DNA of 64,000 bases from JAXMCK01 sp046349395 (GCA_046349395.1 JAXMCK010000011.1:62001-126000), one strand, 5' to 3'. Shown: positions 25,560 through 35,190, counted from the stretch's first letter. The notes: generated by a model not told the origin, from the letters alone. Translations and numbers: made by a program.

Positions 25560-26648
25560 ATGCTCGATACGCTGATTGCCGCCCCGCAATACATCATACC
25601 GTTCCTGCTGATCCTGTCCGTCGTCGTGTTCGTTCACGAGTTCGGACATTATTGGGTCGCGCGGCGCAACGGCGTGCGGGTCGAAACCTTTTCGATCGGA
25701 TTCGGACCAGAACTGTTCGGGCGCAACGACGCGCATGGAACACGGTGGAAGTTCAGCGTCGTGCCCCTCGGCGGCTACGTGAAGATGCTGGGTGACGCCG
25801 ACGCGACGAGCACCCAGGTCGATCTTCAGCATGCGAAGGATCCGGACAGCTTCCCGGCGAAGAAGGTCTGGCAGCGCATGGCGATCGTGGCCGCCGGTCC
25901 GCTGGCCAATTTCGTCTACGCCATCGTCGTCCTGGCGATCCTCTTCGCTACCGTCGGGCGCCCGGTCACGCCGGCCGAGATCGGCGAGATCGTAAAGGAC
26001 GGTGCCGCAGCAGCGGCCGGCCTACAGGCCGGCGATCGTGTCACCGCCATCGACGGCAGGCCGATCGCGAGCTTCGAAGAATTGCAAGGCGTGGTCCGCG
26101 ACAGTGCCGGAACGCAGTTGACGTTCACCATCGTGCGCGACGGCGAGACGCTAGACATTCCTGTGATCCCGGCGCTCAAGGAGGTGAAGGAGCGTTTCGG
26201 CGGCACCCACCATGTGGGCCAGATCGGAGTGTCCCGGTCGGGGGTGGAGTTCAAGCGCAGCAATCCGTTCATGGCGCCGTTCGAGGCGACACGCGAGACG
26301 TGGCGCATGATCACGGGCACGCTCTCGGCGCTTGGAGAGATGATCGTCGGCGCCCGGGGAACGGAGGAATTGGGCGGTCCCATACGGATCGCCCAGATGT
26401 CCGGTGAGATCGCGAAGGAAGGCATCATCGCCGTCATCTGGTTCACGGCCGTGCTCTCCATCAATCTCGGGCTGATCAATCTCTTCCCCATCCCGATGCT
26501 GGATGGCGGCCATCTCGCGATGTACGGCATCGAGGCGGCCCGCGGACGCCCGCTGACGGAGCGGAGTCAGGAGATTGCGTTCCGCTTCGGGTTAGCGATG
26601 GTGCTTAGCCTCATGGTGTTCGCGACGTGGAATGACATCTTTCATTGA
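25560..26648 (+). CDS. rseP: RIP metalloprotease RseP (site-2 protease)
   Basis: RseP cleaves membrane anchors inside the bilayer, notably anti-sigma factors during envelope stress, and clears signal peptides. The zinc site is HEFGH (His26, Glu27, His30) in the first helix, and the third ligand is in MLDGGHLAMYGIEA near residue 310. Between them is one clear PDZ domain (about residues 125-205). At 362 residues it is shorter than the ~450-residue E. coli protein with two PDZ domains, as is normal in alphaproteobacteria. It precedes bamA, linking envelope stress and outer-membrane assembly genes. Confidence 0.95.
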   Translation: MLDTLIAAPQYIIPFLLILSVVVFVHEFGHYWVARRNGVRVETFSIGFGPELFGRNDAHGTRWKFSVVPLGGYVKMLGDADATSTQVDLQHAKDPDSFPAKKVWQRMAIVAAGPLANFVYAIVVLAILFATVGRPVTPAEIGEIVKDGAAAAAGLQAGDRVTAIDGRPIASFEELQGVVRDSAGTQLTFTIVRDGETLDIPVIPALKEVKERFGGTHHVGQIGVSRSGVEFKRSNPFMAPFEATRETWRMITGTLSALGEMIVGARGTEELGGPIRIAQMSGEIAKEGIIAVIWFTAVLSINLGLINLFPIPMLDGGHLAMYGIEAARGRPLTERSQEIAFRFGLAMVLSLMVFATWNDIFH

Positions 26649-26730
26649 GCGTTGCGCGAAGTTGACCTCGTAACGTGTTGCGGTAGCGGCTAGAACGCAT
26701 CTCGTCGGGCATGGTCGCACGGGGAAGTAC

Positions 26731-29007
26731 ATGCACAAGATGTGGTCGCTGCCGCGCGTACTGTGCTTGGCGATCCCCTTTGTCCTCGTGGCCATATCGG
26801 CGTGGGCACAAGGCGGAATCGTCAGTCGGATCGTCGTCGAGGGCAATCAGCGGATCGAGCCGGCGACGGTCGAGAGCTATCTGACGATCAAGCCCGGCGA
26901 GGCCGCGACGCCCGCCGCTCTCGACGAATCATTGAAGCGGTTGTTCGCCACGGGGCTGTTCGAGGACGTGTCCATCGATCAGCAGGGCGATGCGCTGGTG
27001 GTAAAGGTCAAAGAGAACCCCATCATCAACCGCATCGCGTTCGAGGGTAACGACAAGCTCGACGACAAGACGTTGGAGGCGGAGATTCAGCTACGCCCAC
27101 GTGTAGTCTACACGCGGGCGCGGGTCCAGAACGCCGTCCAGCGAATCCTCGAACTGTACCGACGGAACGGCCGTTTCGCGGCCAAGGTCGAGCCCAAGGT
27201 TGTCGAGCTCGACCAGAACCGCGTCGATCTGGTGTTCGAGATCAGCGAGGGACCGCTCACCGGGGTCGGCGGTATCACCTTCATCGGCAACAAGATCTAC
27301 AGCGACGACACGCTTCGTGGCGTGCTCCAGACCAAGGAAAGTCGCTGGTACCGGTTCTTCAGCAGTGACGACACGTACGATCCCGATCGCCTGACCTTCG
27401 ATCAGGAACTGCTGCGTCGCTTCTACCTGGCACGTGGCTATGCCGACTTCCAGGTCGTGTCGGCGATCGCCGAGCTGACGCCGGACGGCAAGGAATTCTA
27501 CATCACATTTACCATCGAGGAGGGCAAGCAGTACAAGTTCGGCACGATCGACGTGCAAAGCAAACTGCGAGATGTCCAGCCGGGCGAGTTACAGCAGTTC
27601 GTCCTGACCGAGTCGGGCGACACCTACGACGCCGATCTGGTCGAAAAGACGGTCCAGGCGCTGACGGACGAGGTCGGCCGATTGGGCTATGCATTCGTCG
27701 ACATTCAGCCCGATATCAAGAAGAACACGGAGCAGCTCACCATCGACTTGACCTATCAGGTCAACGAGGGGCCGCGTGTCTATGTCGAGCGGATCGACAT
27801 CCGCGGCAACGTACGGACTCTCGATTCGGTCATTCGGCGCGAGTTCCGCCTCGCCGAGGGGGATGCCTTCAACACGGCACTGCTTCGGCGTTCCGAGTCA
27901 CGTCTCCGGAATCTCGGGTTCTTCGAGACGGTCGAGGTGAAGACCCTACAGGGCAGTGCGCCGGACCGTGTGATCATCGATGTCGCCGTGACGGAGAAGT
28001 CGACCGGCGAGTTGAGCTTCGGTGCCGGCTTCTCGACGACGGACGGCCTGCTCGGCGACGTTCGGATCCGGGAGCGGAACCTGCTCGGTCGCGGGCAGGA
28101 CCTGCAGGCGAGCATCATGGCTTCACAGCGGCGCCAGGAAGCGCTCATCAGCTTCACCGAGCCCTACTTCCTCGATCGAGATCTCGCGGCGGGCTTCGAC
28201 CTGTTCCGCAGCCGTACCGACTTCAAGTCGGAAAGCGGTTACGACGAACAGAGCACGGGTGGAACGCTGCGTGCCGGCTACCCCCTCAGCGAATACCTCT
28301 CCCACCAGGTCCGCTACACGCTGCGCTATGACGAGATCCAGAACGTCAGCAACGACGCTTCCATCTTCATCAAGGAAGAGGAAGGGGCGACCTGGACATC
28401 GCTGGTCGGGCAGACCTTCACCTACGATCGCCGCGACGTGAAGTTCCTGCCGACGGAAGGCTACTTCATCAAACTCGACCAGGATGTGGCAGGATTGGGC
28501 GGCGACAACAAGTTTCTGCGGCATGAGCTGCATGCGGACTGGTACTACACGATTGTTCCGGAATTCGTGTTCAACCTTGGCATCTCCGCCGGCCATATCT
28601 TCGGCATAGGTGGCGAGAAGGTGAAGCTGGCCAACCGCTTCTTCCTGGGCGGCACCACCTTCCCGGGCTTCCAGTATGGTGGCGTCGGTCCGTCCGACAG
28701 GGACACCGGCGATTCGCTCGGCGGCAATACCTACTATGTCGGCTCTGCCGAGCTTCGCTTCCCGCTGGGCCTGCCCGAGGAACTCCGCATCTACGGTCGC
28801 GCCTTCACCTATGCCGGCACCCTCTACGACATCGACGTGAGCGGGCCGACCCTGGAGGACAGCTCGAAGCTACGGTTGAGCTCCGGCCTCGGGGTCTCCT
28901 GGTTGTCGCCGCTCGGCCCCTTGTCGTTGGACTTCACCCAGGCCCTGATCAAGAACCAGCTCGATCAGACCGAGTTCTTCACCGTGAACTTCGGCACCCA
29001 GTTCTGA
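26731..29007 (+). CDS. bamA: Outer membrane protein assembly factor BamA
   Basis: BamA is the core of the machine that inserts beta-barrel proteins into the outer membrane. The 758 residues comprise a signal peptide (cleavage near AWA-Q, residue 27), five POTRA repeats to about residue 425 (starting IVSRIVVEGNQRIEP) and a 16-strand barrel. The conserved lid/loop residues lie around FLGGTTFPGFQYGGVGP, close to the usual VRGF position. The chain ends in phenylalanine (NFGTQF), the classical barrel-end signal. The stop overlaps the next start by one base (TGATG). Confidence 0.97.
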   Translation: MHKMWSLPRVLCLAIPFVLVAISAWAQGGIVSRIVVEGNQRIEPATVESYLTIKPGEAATPAALDESLKRLFATGLFEDVSIDQQGDALVVKVKENPIINRIAFEGNDKLDDKTLEAEIQLRPRVVYTRARVQNAVQRILELYRRNGRFAAKVEPKVVELDQNRVDLVFEISEGPLTGVGGITFIGNKIYSDDTLRGVLQTKESRWYRFFSSDDTYDPDRLTFDQELLRRFYLARGYADFQVVSAIAELTPDGKEFYITFTIEEGKQYKFGTIDVQSKLRDVQPGELQQFVLTESGDTYDADLVEKTVQALTDEVGRLGYAFVDIQPDIKKNTEQLTIDLTYQVNEGPRVYVERIDIRGNVRTLDSVIRREFRLAEGDAFNTALLRRSESRLRNLGFFETVEVKTLQGSAPDRVIIDVAVTEKSTGELSFGAGFSTTDGLLGDVRIRERNLLGRGQDLQASIMASQRRQEALISFTEPYFLDRDLAAGFDLFRSRTDFKSESGYDEQSTGGTLRAGYPLSEYLSHQVRYTLRYDEIQNVSNDASIFIKEEEGATWTSLVGQTFTYDRRDVKFLPTEGYFIKLDQDVAGLGGDNKFLRHELHADWYYTIVPEFVFNLGISAGHIFGIGGEKVKLANRFFLGGTTFPGFQYGGVGPSDRDTGDSLGGNTYYVGSAELRFPLGLPEELRIYGRAFTYAGTLYDIDVSGPTLEDSSKLRLSSGLGVSWLSPLGPLSLDFTQALIKNQLDQTEFFTVNFGTQF

Positions 29008-29576
29008 TGTGGCGACGGCGAAGTGCGGCGCTCGCATTCGCCGCAGCGCTCGTCGGTTCGGGCGCGCGCCTCGCGAACGCGGCAGATCCGGCCACGCAAA
29101 CCACGATGGCGGTCGTGGTCGACTATCAGCGCATTCTGCGCGACTCGAAGGCCGCCCAGAGCATCCGCGATCAGATCGAGGCGCGCCGACGGGTCTATCA
29201 GGACGAGATCGCACAGGAAGAGCAGCGGCTGCACGAGCTCGACAGGAGCCTGGCCGAGCAGCGGGACAAGAAGGAACTGACGCCGCAGGTGCTGGCGGAC
29301 CGGCGCCGGGACCTCGAGCAACAAGTGGCGGCCGCGCAGCGTCAGGTACAGCAGCGGCGTAGACTGCTCGACGATGTTCAGGCGGCAGCCTTGGTCGAAG
29401 TGCGCAAGGCCCTCATCGACATCATCGGCAAACTGGCGGAGAGTAGAGGCTTCAACCTCGTGCTGCCGTCGTCCGAGGTGCTGATGTTCGCCCCCGCACT
29501 GGATCTGACGGAGCCGGTGCTGGCGCAGCTCAACGATCGGCTACCGAACGTGAAGGTGCCCGAAAAGGTCGACTGA
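29007..29576 (+). CDS. skp: Periplasmic chaperone Skp/OmpH
   Basis: This is a 189-residue periplasmic holdase for unfolded outer-membrane proteins. It has a signal peptide ending near ANA-A (residue 26), then the OmpH-family start MAVVVDYQRILRDSKAAQ. A long charged coiled-coil region (about residues 55-130) would form the tentacles, and a C-terminal segment rejoins the trimer body. Position directly after bamA is the normal place for skp. In most proteobacteria lpxD follows, but not here. Confidence 0.92.
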   Translation: MWRRRSAALAFAAALVGSGARLANAADPATQTTMAVVVDYQRILRDSKAAQSIRDQIEARRRVYQDEIAQEEQRLHELDRSLAEQRDKKELTPQVLADRRRDLEQQVAAAQRQVQQRRRLLDDVQAAALVEVRKALIDIIGKLAESRGFNLVLPSSEVLMFAPALDLTEPVLAQLNDRLPNVKVPEKVD

Positions 29577-29612
29577 CCGCACATAACGGGTCAGGGCAGG
29601 GGGAGCTAATCA

Positions 29613-30083
29613 ATGCAACAGAACATCGAGGCCGGGACGGCTTTGGCCGATCTCGATACCTTGGCCATCATGAATCTCATTCCGCATCGCTACCCGATGC
29701 TCCTTCTCGACCGTGTCGTCGAGCTTCGGGCCGCACTGAGTGCGACGGGCATCAAGAACGTCACCATCAACGAGCCGTTCTTCCCCGGCCATTTCCCGAA
29801 AGACCCGATCATGCCCGGTGTCATGATCGTCGAGGCGATGGCGCAGGCTGCCGCCGTCCTCGTGATCGCCAGTCTCGGCGCCGGCGCGCACGGTGCCAGC
29901 GTCTACTTCATGGGCATCGACGAGGCGCGGTTCCGCCGGCCCGTCCGTCCCGGTGACACCGTGCGCCTGGAGGTCGAGGCCCTGAAGCACAAGCTCGGGG
30001 TCTGGAAGTTCAAGGGCCGCGCCATGGTCGACGGCAGGACGTCGGCCGAAGCTGAGTTCAGCGCGAAGCTGATGGCGGGCTGA
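29613..30083 (+). CDS. fabZ: (3R)-hydroxyacyl-[acyl carrier protein] dehydratase FabZ
   Basis: FabZ dehydrates 3-hydroxyacyl-ACP in fatty acid elongation. The 156-residue hot-dog-fold protein has IPHRYPMLLLDRV and the active-site histidine and glutamate in FFPGHFPKDPIMPGVMIVEA (His60, Glu74). GGGGGAG precedes the ATG. In most Gram-negative genomes fabZ sits between lpxD and lpxA; here it directly follows skp and is the last gene of the operon, with a hairpin covering its stop. Confidence 0.97.
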   Translation: MQQNIEAGTALADLDTLAIMNLIPHRYPMLLLDRVVELRAALSATGIKNVTINEPFFPGHFPKDPIMPGVMIVEAMAQAAAVLVIASLGAGAHGASVYFMGIDEARFRRPVRPGDTVRLEVEALKHKLGVWKFKGRAMVDGRTSAEAEFSAKLMAG

Positions 30084-30094
30084 CGCCCGCCATC
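30071..30094 (+). terminator. Hairpin at the end of fabZ, possible terminator
   Basis: A perfect 10-bp stem (GATGGCGGGC/GCCCGCCATC) with a TGAC loop that contains the fabZ stop codon lies in the gap between convergent fabZ and gltA. Only a weak T-rich stretch follows (GTTTGTCT), so it may work as a weak or factor-assisted terminator, or protect the mRNA end. Confidence 0.5.
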
Positions 30095-30106
30095 CGAGTT
30101 TGTCTG

Positions 30107-31399
30107 TCAGCCGCGCTGGTACCGGGGAACGAAGGGACGCTGCGGGTAGCCGAGATAGAGCTGACGGGGCCGCCCGATCTTCTGCTCGGGATCCTCGATC
30201 ATCTCGTTCCACTGCGCGATCCAGCCTACCGTCCGCGCCAGGGCGAAGATGGCGGTGAACATCTGGGTCGGGATGCCCATCGCTTCCAGGATGATGCCCG
30301 AGTAGAAATCGACGTTCGGGAACAGCTTGCGCGAGACGAAGTAATCGTCGTTCAGCGCAATCTTTTCGAGTTCGAGGGCAATCGCCAGCTTCGGGTTGTT
30401 CCGCTGGCCGAGCACCTCGAGCACCTCGTCGGCACTCTCCTTGAGAACGGCGGCTCGCGGGTCGTAATTCTTGTAGACGCGATGGCCGAAGCCCATCAGG
30501 CGATTTTGTGAGTCCTTCGATTTCACCTTCTCGATGAAGTCCGGGATCCGGCTCGGCGTGCCGATCTCCTCCAGCATCTTGACGACCGCCTCGTTGGCGC
30601 CGCCGTGGGCTGGACCCCATAGCGCTGCGATGCCGGCGGCGACGGCCGCATAGGGCGAAGCGCCGGTCGAGCCCACCAGACGAACGGTCGAGGTCGATGC
30701 GTTCTGCTCGTGGTCGGCGTGCAGAATGAAGATGCGGTCCAGCGCCCGGGCCAGCACCGGATTGAGCTTGTAGGGCTCGCACGGTACTGCGAACATCATG
30801 TGCAGGAAGTTGCCCGCATAATCGAGGTCGTTGCGCGGGTAAACGAAAGGCTGGCCCGCATTGTACTTGTAGGCCATCGCCGCAATGGTCGGGATCTTCG
30901 CAATCAGTCGGTAGCTGGCGATCATCCGGTGGTGCGGGTCGGCGGTGTCGAGATCCTCGTAGTAGAAGGCGGAGAACGCGCCCACGATGCCGATCATGAC
31001 GGCCATCGGGTGGGCGTCACGGCGGAAGCCGCGGAAAAGGAAGTGGATCTGCTCGTGGACCATGGTGTGATAGGTCACGCCATGGACGAATTTTTCGTAC
31101 TCTTCCTGGCTCGGTAGCTCGCCATTCCAGATCAGGTAGGCGACTTCGAGGAAGGTGCTGTGCTTGGCCAGATCCTGGATCGTGTAGCCGCGATGCAGGA
31201 GGATCCCTTCGTCGCCGTCGATGTAGGTGATCTTCGACGAACAGGATGCGGTCGACGTGAAGCCGGGATCGTAGGTGAAGTTGCCGCTGGCCCCGTAGAG
31301 CTTGCGGATGTCGATGACCTCCGGACCTATCGTGCCCCGCAGAATGGGAAGATCGACCGTCTTGCCCTCGGTCGTGGTGATGCTGGCGCTGCCACTCAT
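30107..31399 (-). CDS. gltA: Citrate synthase
   Basis: GltA condenses oxaloacetate and acetyl-CoA at the entry to the TCA cycle. The 430-residue product is of the Gram-negative hexameric (type II) class. Catalytic residues are visible in HADHEQNASTSTVRL (His), GFGHRVYKNYDPRA (His) and NVDFYSGIILEAMG (Asp). The start chosen has a perfect GGAGGAAGG 1-9 bp upstream and begins MSGSASITTTEG; an upstream in-frame start would add ten residues. It converges with fabZ and lies 90 bp after gltX. Confidence 0.97.
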   Translation of the reverse strand: MSGSASITTTEGKTVDLPILRGTIGPEVIDIRKLYGASGNFTYDPGFTSTASCSSKITYIDGDEGILLHRGYTIQDLAKHSTFLEVAYLIWNGELPSQEEYEKFVHGVTYHTMVHEQIHFLFRGFRRDAHPMAVMIGIVGAFSAFYYEDLDTADPHHRMIASYRLIAKIPTIAAMAYKYNAGQPFVYPRNDLDYAGNFLHMMFAVPCEPYKLNPVLARALDRIFILHADHEQNASTSTVRLVGSTGASPYAAVAAGIAALWGPAHGGANEAVVKMLEEIGTPSRIPDFIEKVKSKDSQNRLMGFGHRVYKNYDPRAAVLKESADEVLEVLGQRNNPKLAIALELEKIALNDDYFVSRKLFPNVDFYSGIILEAMGIPTQMFTAIFALARTVGWIAQWNEMIEDPEQKIGRPRQLYLGYPQRPFVPRYQRG

Positions 31400-31488
31400 G
31401 CCTTCCTCCGGTTCACTGTCCAGGCGCACCGCGGCTCGCGGACGTCCTCTGCCTTCAACTGCTCGACCTTGCGATCCCGCGCTGAGCC

Positions 31489-32916
31489 TTAGCTCACGCC
31501 GGGAGCGCTCGGATTGCGTCCACTCGCCGCGTCGTCGATGCGACCGAGCACTTCTTCGCGGCCGAGCACGCGCATGATCTCGAAGATCCCTGGCGACACG
31601 CTCGTTCCCGTCAACGCAGCACGTAACGGCTGCGCCAGCTTGCCGAAGCCGACGCCGAGGCGCTCGGCCTCCGACCGTGCCAAGGCCTCCAGTGGCGCTT
31701 CGTCCCAGTCGGGTGCTGCCTCGAAGGCGGGGCGCACCGCGCCGACGAGCTCGCGCGCCGGCGCGTCGAGGACGGCCATCGCCTTCGCGTCCAGTGCGAT
31801 CGGCCGCACGTGGACGTAGAACGCCGCCATGCCCGCCAACTCGACCAGCGTGCGCGCCCGATGCTTCAAGCCGGGCATGCCCTGCAGGAGCCGGGTTGCG
31901 CCGATGTCGCCGACCGGTAGCCCTTTCGCTTCCAACCGGGGCAAGATCATGTCGACGAGGTCGGCGTCAGGCCGCTCGCGCAAATAATGCGCATTCAGGC
32001 TCGTGAGCCTCGCCAGATCGAACCGCGACGGCGAACGGCCCACGGCGTCGATGTCGAACCAGGCGATGGCCTCCTCGGTCGAGACGATCTCGGAATCGCC
32101 GTGGCTCCAGCCGAGACGCAGCAGATAGTTGCGCATGGCCTCGGGCAGGAAGCCCATGTCGCGATACTCGGTGACCGACAGCGCCCCGTGCCGCTTGCTG
32201 AGCTTCGCCCCGTCGGGCCCGTGGATCAGCGGGATGTGCCCGAAGCGCGGCGGCTCGGCCCCGATCGCCCGATAGAGCTGCACCTGCCGGAACGTGTTCG
32301 TCAGATGGTCGTCGCCGCGGATGACGTGGCTGATGCCCATGTCAATGTCGTCCACCACGACCGACAGCATGTAGGTCGGCGTGCCGTCGCCGCGCAGCAG
32401 GACCATGTCGTCGAGCTGGGCATTGGCGACCTTCACCTCGCCCTGGACCAGATCGTCGACCACGGTCTCGCCCGTCTGCGGTGCCTTCAGGCGGATCACG
32501 GGCTTCACGTCGGCAGGACCCGTCGCCGGGTCGCGATCGCGCCAGCGCCCGTCATAGCGCATCGGCAGGCCCTTGGCCTTCTGCTCCTCGCGCATGGCGG
32601 CCAGCTCCTGCGGTGTGCAGAAGCAGTAGTAGGCGCGTCCCTCGTCGAGCAGCTTCTTTGCGATCGCGGCGTGCTCTGGGGCGCGTCGGAACTGGAACAC
32701 GGGCTCCGCGTCCCAGTCGATACCGAGCCAGGTCAGACCGTCAAAGATGGCACCCACCGCAGCTTCGGTGGAGCGCTCACGGTCCGTGTCCTCGATCCGC
32801 AGCAGCATCTTGCCCTTGTGATGCCGGGCGTACAGCCAATTGAAGAGCGCCGTACGCGCGCCACCGATGTGCAGATAGCCCGTCGGTGACGGGGCGAATC
32901 GAAGAACTACACTCAT
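31489..32916 (-). CDS. gltX: Glutamate--tRNA ligase
   Basis: GltX charges tRNA-Glu, the substrate of both translation and C5-pathway haem synthesis. The ATG chosen starts MSVVLRFAPSPTGYLHIGGA, which fits the family; the class I motif 1 is HIGG (16-19) and KLSKR is the KMSKS equivalent. The length is 475 residues. A TTG 30 bp upstream is also open but lies outside the conserved protein. No good ribosome-binding site precedes the ATG. It is divergent from comEC with a 71-bp gap. Confidence 0.96.
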   Translation of the reverse strand: MSVVLRFAPSPTGYLHIGGARTALFNWLYARHHKGKMLLRIEDTDRERSTEAAVGAIFDGLTWLGIDWDAEPVFQFRRAPEHAAIAKKLLDEGRAYYCFCTPQELAAMREEQKAKGLPMRYDGRWRDRDPATGPADVKPVIRLKAPQTGETVVDDLVQGEVKVANAQLDDMVLLRGDGTPTYMLSVVVDDIDMGISHVIRGDDHLTNTFRQVQLYRAIGAEPPRFGHIPLIHGPDGAKLSKRHGALSVTEYRDMGFLPEAMRNYLLRLGWSHGDSEIVSTEEAIAWFDIDAVGRSPSRFDLARLTSLNAHYLRERPDADLVDMILPRLEAKGLPVGDIGATRLLQGMPGLKHRARTLVELAGMAAFYVHVRPIALDAKAMAVLDAPARELVGAVRPAFEAAPDWDEAPLEALARSEAERLGVGFGKLAQPLRAALTGTSVSPGIFEIMRVLGREEVLGRIDDAASGRNPSAPGVS

Positions 32917-32987
32917 GGTTGAAAACGGTCCGAAAACGGGAGACAAGAAGCAGATGGTGACGCTCCTCTAACACAAGCCATCCCGCA

Positions 32988-35189
32988 GTGCAGCAAACCC
33001 ACGCGCGGTGGCCGTCCTCCCTGCCGCTGCGGTCGGATGCGCTGGCTGCGCTGCGCCGGCTGCGCTTGGGCGTCGTCCAGCAGTTCGAGGCGGAACGCGG
33101 GCGCTGGCTGCTGTGGGTGCCCGTCGCCCTGGGCTGCGGTGCGGCAACCTACTTCACGCTGCCGGGTATGCCGTCGAACCTGAGCATCGCTGGCGTCGGT
33201 GGCCTGGCGTTGGCCCTCTTCGCCCTGGTTTGGCGCCTTTCCGGCGGCCGACCCAGCAGCCGTGACGCGCTGCTGCTCGCCGTCTCTTTCTTCTTGTTCG
33301 GTCTGCCGCTGACCCACCTCCGGACCGAATGGGCGCGCGCCCCGGTCCTGACGCGGGCCGCCGTGTTCGACATCGAGGGCCGGGTGACTGAGGTCGAGCC
33401 GCGCAACGACGGTGTCCGCGTCGTCCTCGACCTGTTGACCCTGAGCCGGGTTCCCGAAGCCTCCACGCCGGTACGGCTTCGCTTGAACATGCGGCGCGCC
33501 GGCCACGATCTCGTCCCTGGTGATCGGATCCAGGTGAAGGCGAGGCTGCAGCCGCCGCTGGCACCCGTCTTCCCGGGCGGCTTCGACTTCGCCCGCCAAG
33601 CCTGGTTCGACCAGTTGGGGGCCCTGGGCTACTCGATCGGCCTGCCGAAGCTCGTTTCGCGGCCCGCGTCCGATCCGTGGCTCGGCATCTCCCGGCTGCG
33701 CACGGCGATCGCAGAGCGGATCACCTCGCTCGTGCCCGGACCCGCCGGCCAGGTCGCCGCGGCCCTTATCGCCGGTGTTCGGGCCGGCATCGACGACGCC
33801 ACATGGCGCGCCATGCAGATCTCCGGGTTGGCGCATCTCATCTCGATCTCCGGCCTACACATGGCGCTCGTCGCCGGTTCGGTGTTCTTCGTCTGCCGGA
33901 CCGCCCTTTCGCTCGTTCCGGCCCTGGCCCTGCGGATCGCCGTCAAGCGCATCGCCGCCGGCGTGGCGCTCCTGGCAGCGGGCTTCTACCTAGCGCTGGC
34001 CGGAGCGCCAGTACCGGCCCAGCGCTCCTTCCTCACCCTCGGCATAGGTCTCCTCGCGGTCGTGCTCGACCGGAACCCGTTCTCACTGCGTCTCCTGTCC
34101 TTTGCCGCGACCGCGGTGCTGCTGCTTGCACCGGAGTCGGTCATCGGCGCCTCCTTCCAACTGTCTTTCGCCGCCGTTTTGGCGCTGATCGCGGTCTACG
34201 ACCGCTGGGGCGAGAAGATCCGCTGGCTGATCGGACCCGGGGAGCCCAGCCGGGCGCTGCAGGCGATCACCTACGTCCTGGGCGTGGCGACCACCACCCT
34301 CATCGCCAGCTTCGCGACACTCCCGTTCGCCGCCTTCCACTTTCAGACGATCGCCACCTACGGGGTCCTGGCCAACCTGGTCGCCGTGCCGTTGACGAGT
34401 TTCCTCGTCATGCCGCTGGGCCTCGCCGCCATGACGCTGATGCCGTTCGGCTTGGACAAGCCGCTCGTGATCCTCATGGGCTACGCGGTCGACGCGGTGG
34501 TCCGTACGGCCGAGTTCACCTCCGCGCTGCCGGGTGCCTCCATTCCGGTCGCCCAATGGCCGAGTGCGGTACTACCGCTTGTGGCCCTGGGCGGTTGCTG
34601 GATGGCCCTCTGGTCCGGCCCGTGGCGCAGCCTTGGCGTTGCCGCATGGCTAGCAGCAGGGCTGCTGATCGCCTTCGAGCGAGAACCCGATCTCCTCGTC
34701 TCGTCCGACCTTGCGCAGGCGGCCGTGCGTGGGCCCGACGGTGATGTCGTGCTGGTCGAGTGGCAGCGCGACGGCCTTATCCGCGACGCCTGGTTGCGCT
34801 CCCTCGGCGTCAAGGAACCTACTGCCGTCATCGGCCGCGGCGGCGGACGGGCAGGGGACGTCGCCTGCGATCGCGGCGGTTGCATCGTGCAGAGCGGTTC
34901 TACCGCGCTCGTCCTTGCCCGGTCCCCTGCCGCGGCGTTCGAGGAGTGCGGCCGTGTCGCCGTCATGATCGCCCGGTCCGGTCCGGCAAACTGCCCTCGC
35001 GTCTATGTGGACCCCGCGGCCCTACGCCGCTCAGGCGGCATTGCGCTCACCGAAGAGGCCGAAGGTGTTCGGATCGAAACCGTCCGCGAACGCCGCGGCG
35101 CCTGGCCTTGGGTCGACCCGAATTCAAATGGGTTGTCCAATTTCTCAATCAAAAGTAGAAAACCGAGAGAGCAATTGACGCGAGGTTGA
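32988..35189 (+). CDS. comEC: ComEC/Rec2-family DNA uptake channel
   Basis: ComEC forms the inner-membrane channel for single-stranded DNA in natural transformation. The 733-residue product has an N-terminal helix pair, a DUF4131/OB-fold region (about residues 110-210), and the competence domain with LISISGLHMALVAG and about ten helices. The C-terminal ~170 residues are soluble and lack an obvious HxHxDH motif, so a functional metallo-beta-lactamase domain is not evident. No other competence genes are in the window; comEC next to gltX is a conserved alphaproteobacterial position and does not by itself prove competence. The start is a GTG. Confidence 0.92.
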   Translation: MQQTHARWPSSLPLRSDALAALRRLRLGVVQQFEAERGRWLLWVPVALGCGAATYFTLPGMPSNLSIAGVGGLALALFALVWRLSGGRPSSRDALLLAVSFFLFGLPLTHLRTEWARAPVLTRAAVFDIEGRVTEVEPRNDGVRVVLDLLTLSRVPEASTPVRLRLNMRRAGHDLVPGDRIQVKARLQPPLAPVFPGGFDFARQAWFDQLGALGYSIGLPKLVSRPASDPWLGISRLRTAIAERITSLVPGPAGQVAAALIAGVRAGIDDATWRAMQISGLAHLISISGLHMALVAGSVFFVCRTALSLVPALALRIAVKRIAAGVALLAAGFYLALAGAPVPAQRSFLTLGIGLLAVVLDRNPFSLRLLSFAATAVLLLAPESVIGASFQLSFAAVLALIAVYDRWGEKIRWLIGPGEPSRALQAITYVLGVATTTLIASFATLPFAAFHFQTIATYGVLANLVAVPLTSFLVMPLGLAAMTLMPFGLDKPLVILMGYAVDAVVRTAEFTSALPGASIPVAQWPSAVLPLVALGGCWMALWSGPWRSLGVAAWLAAGLLIAFEREPDLLVSSDLAQAAVRGPDGDVVLVEWQRDGLIRDAWLRSLGVKEPTAVIGRGGGRAGDVACDRGGCIVQSGSTALVLARSPAAAFEECGRVAVMIARSGPANCPRVYVDPAALRRSGGIALTEEAEGVRIETVRERRGAWPWVDPNSNGLSNFSIKSRKPREQLTRG

Positions 35190-35190
35190 T

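Noticed and set aside
26649..26730. Envelope-stress (sigma-E type) or sigma-70 promoter directly before bamA
   Set aside because: TTGACC at 26662 has no acceptable -10 box at 16-18 bp, and no GAACTT-type element is present; bamA may be read from upstream.
32917..32946. Upstream TTG start for gltX
   Set aside because: The added ten residues are outside the conserved protein, and the GAGGAG upstream is 15 bp away, too far for this start.
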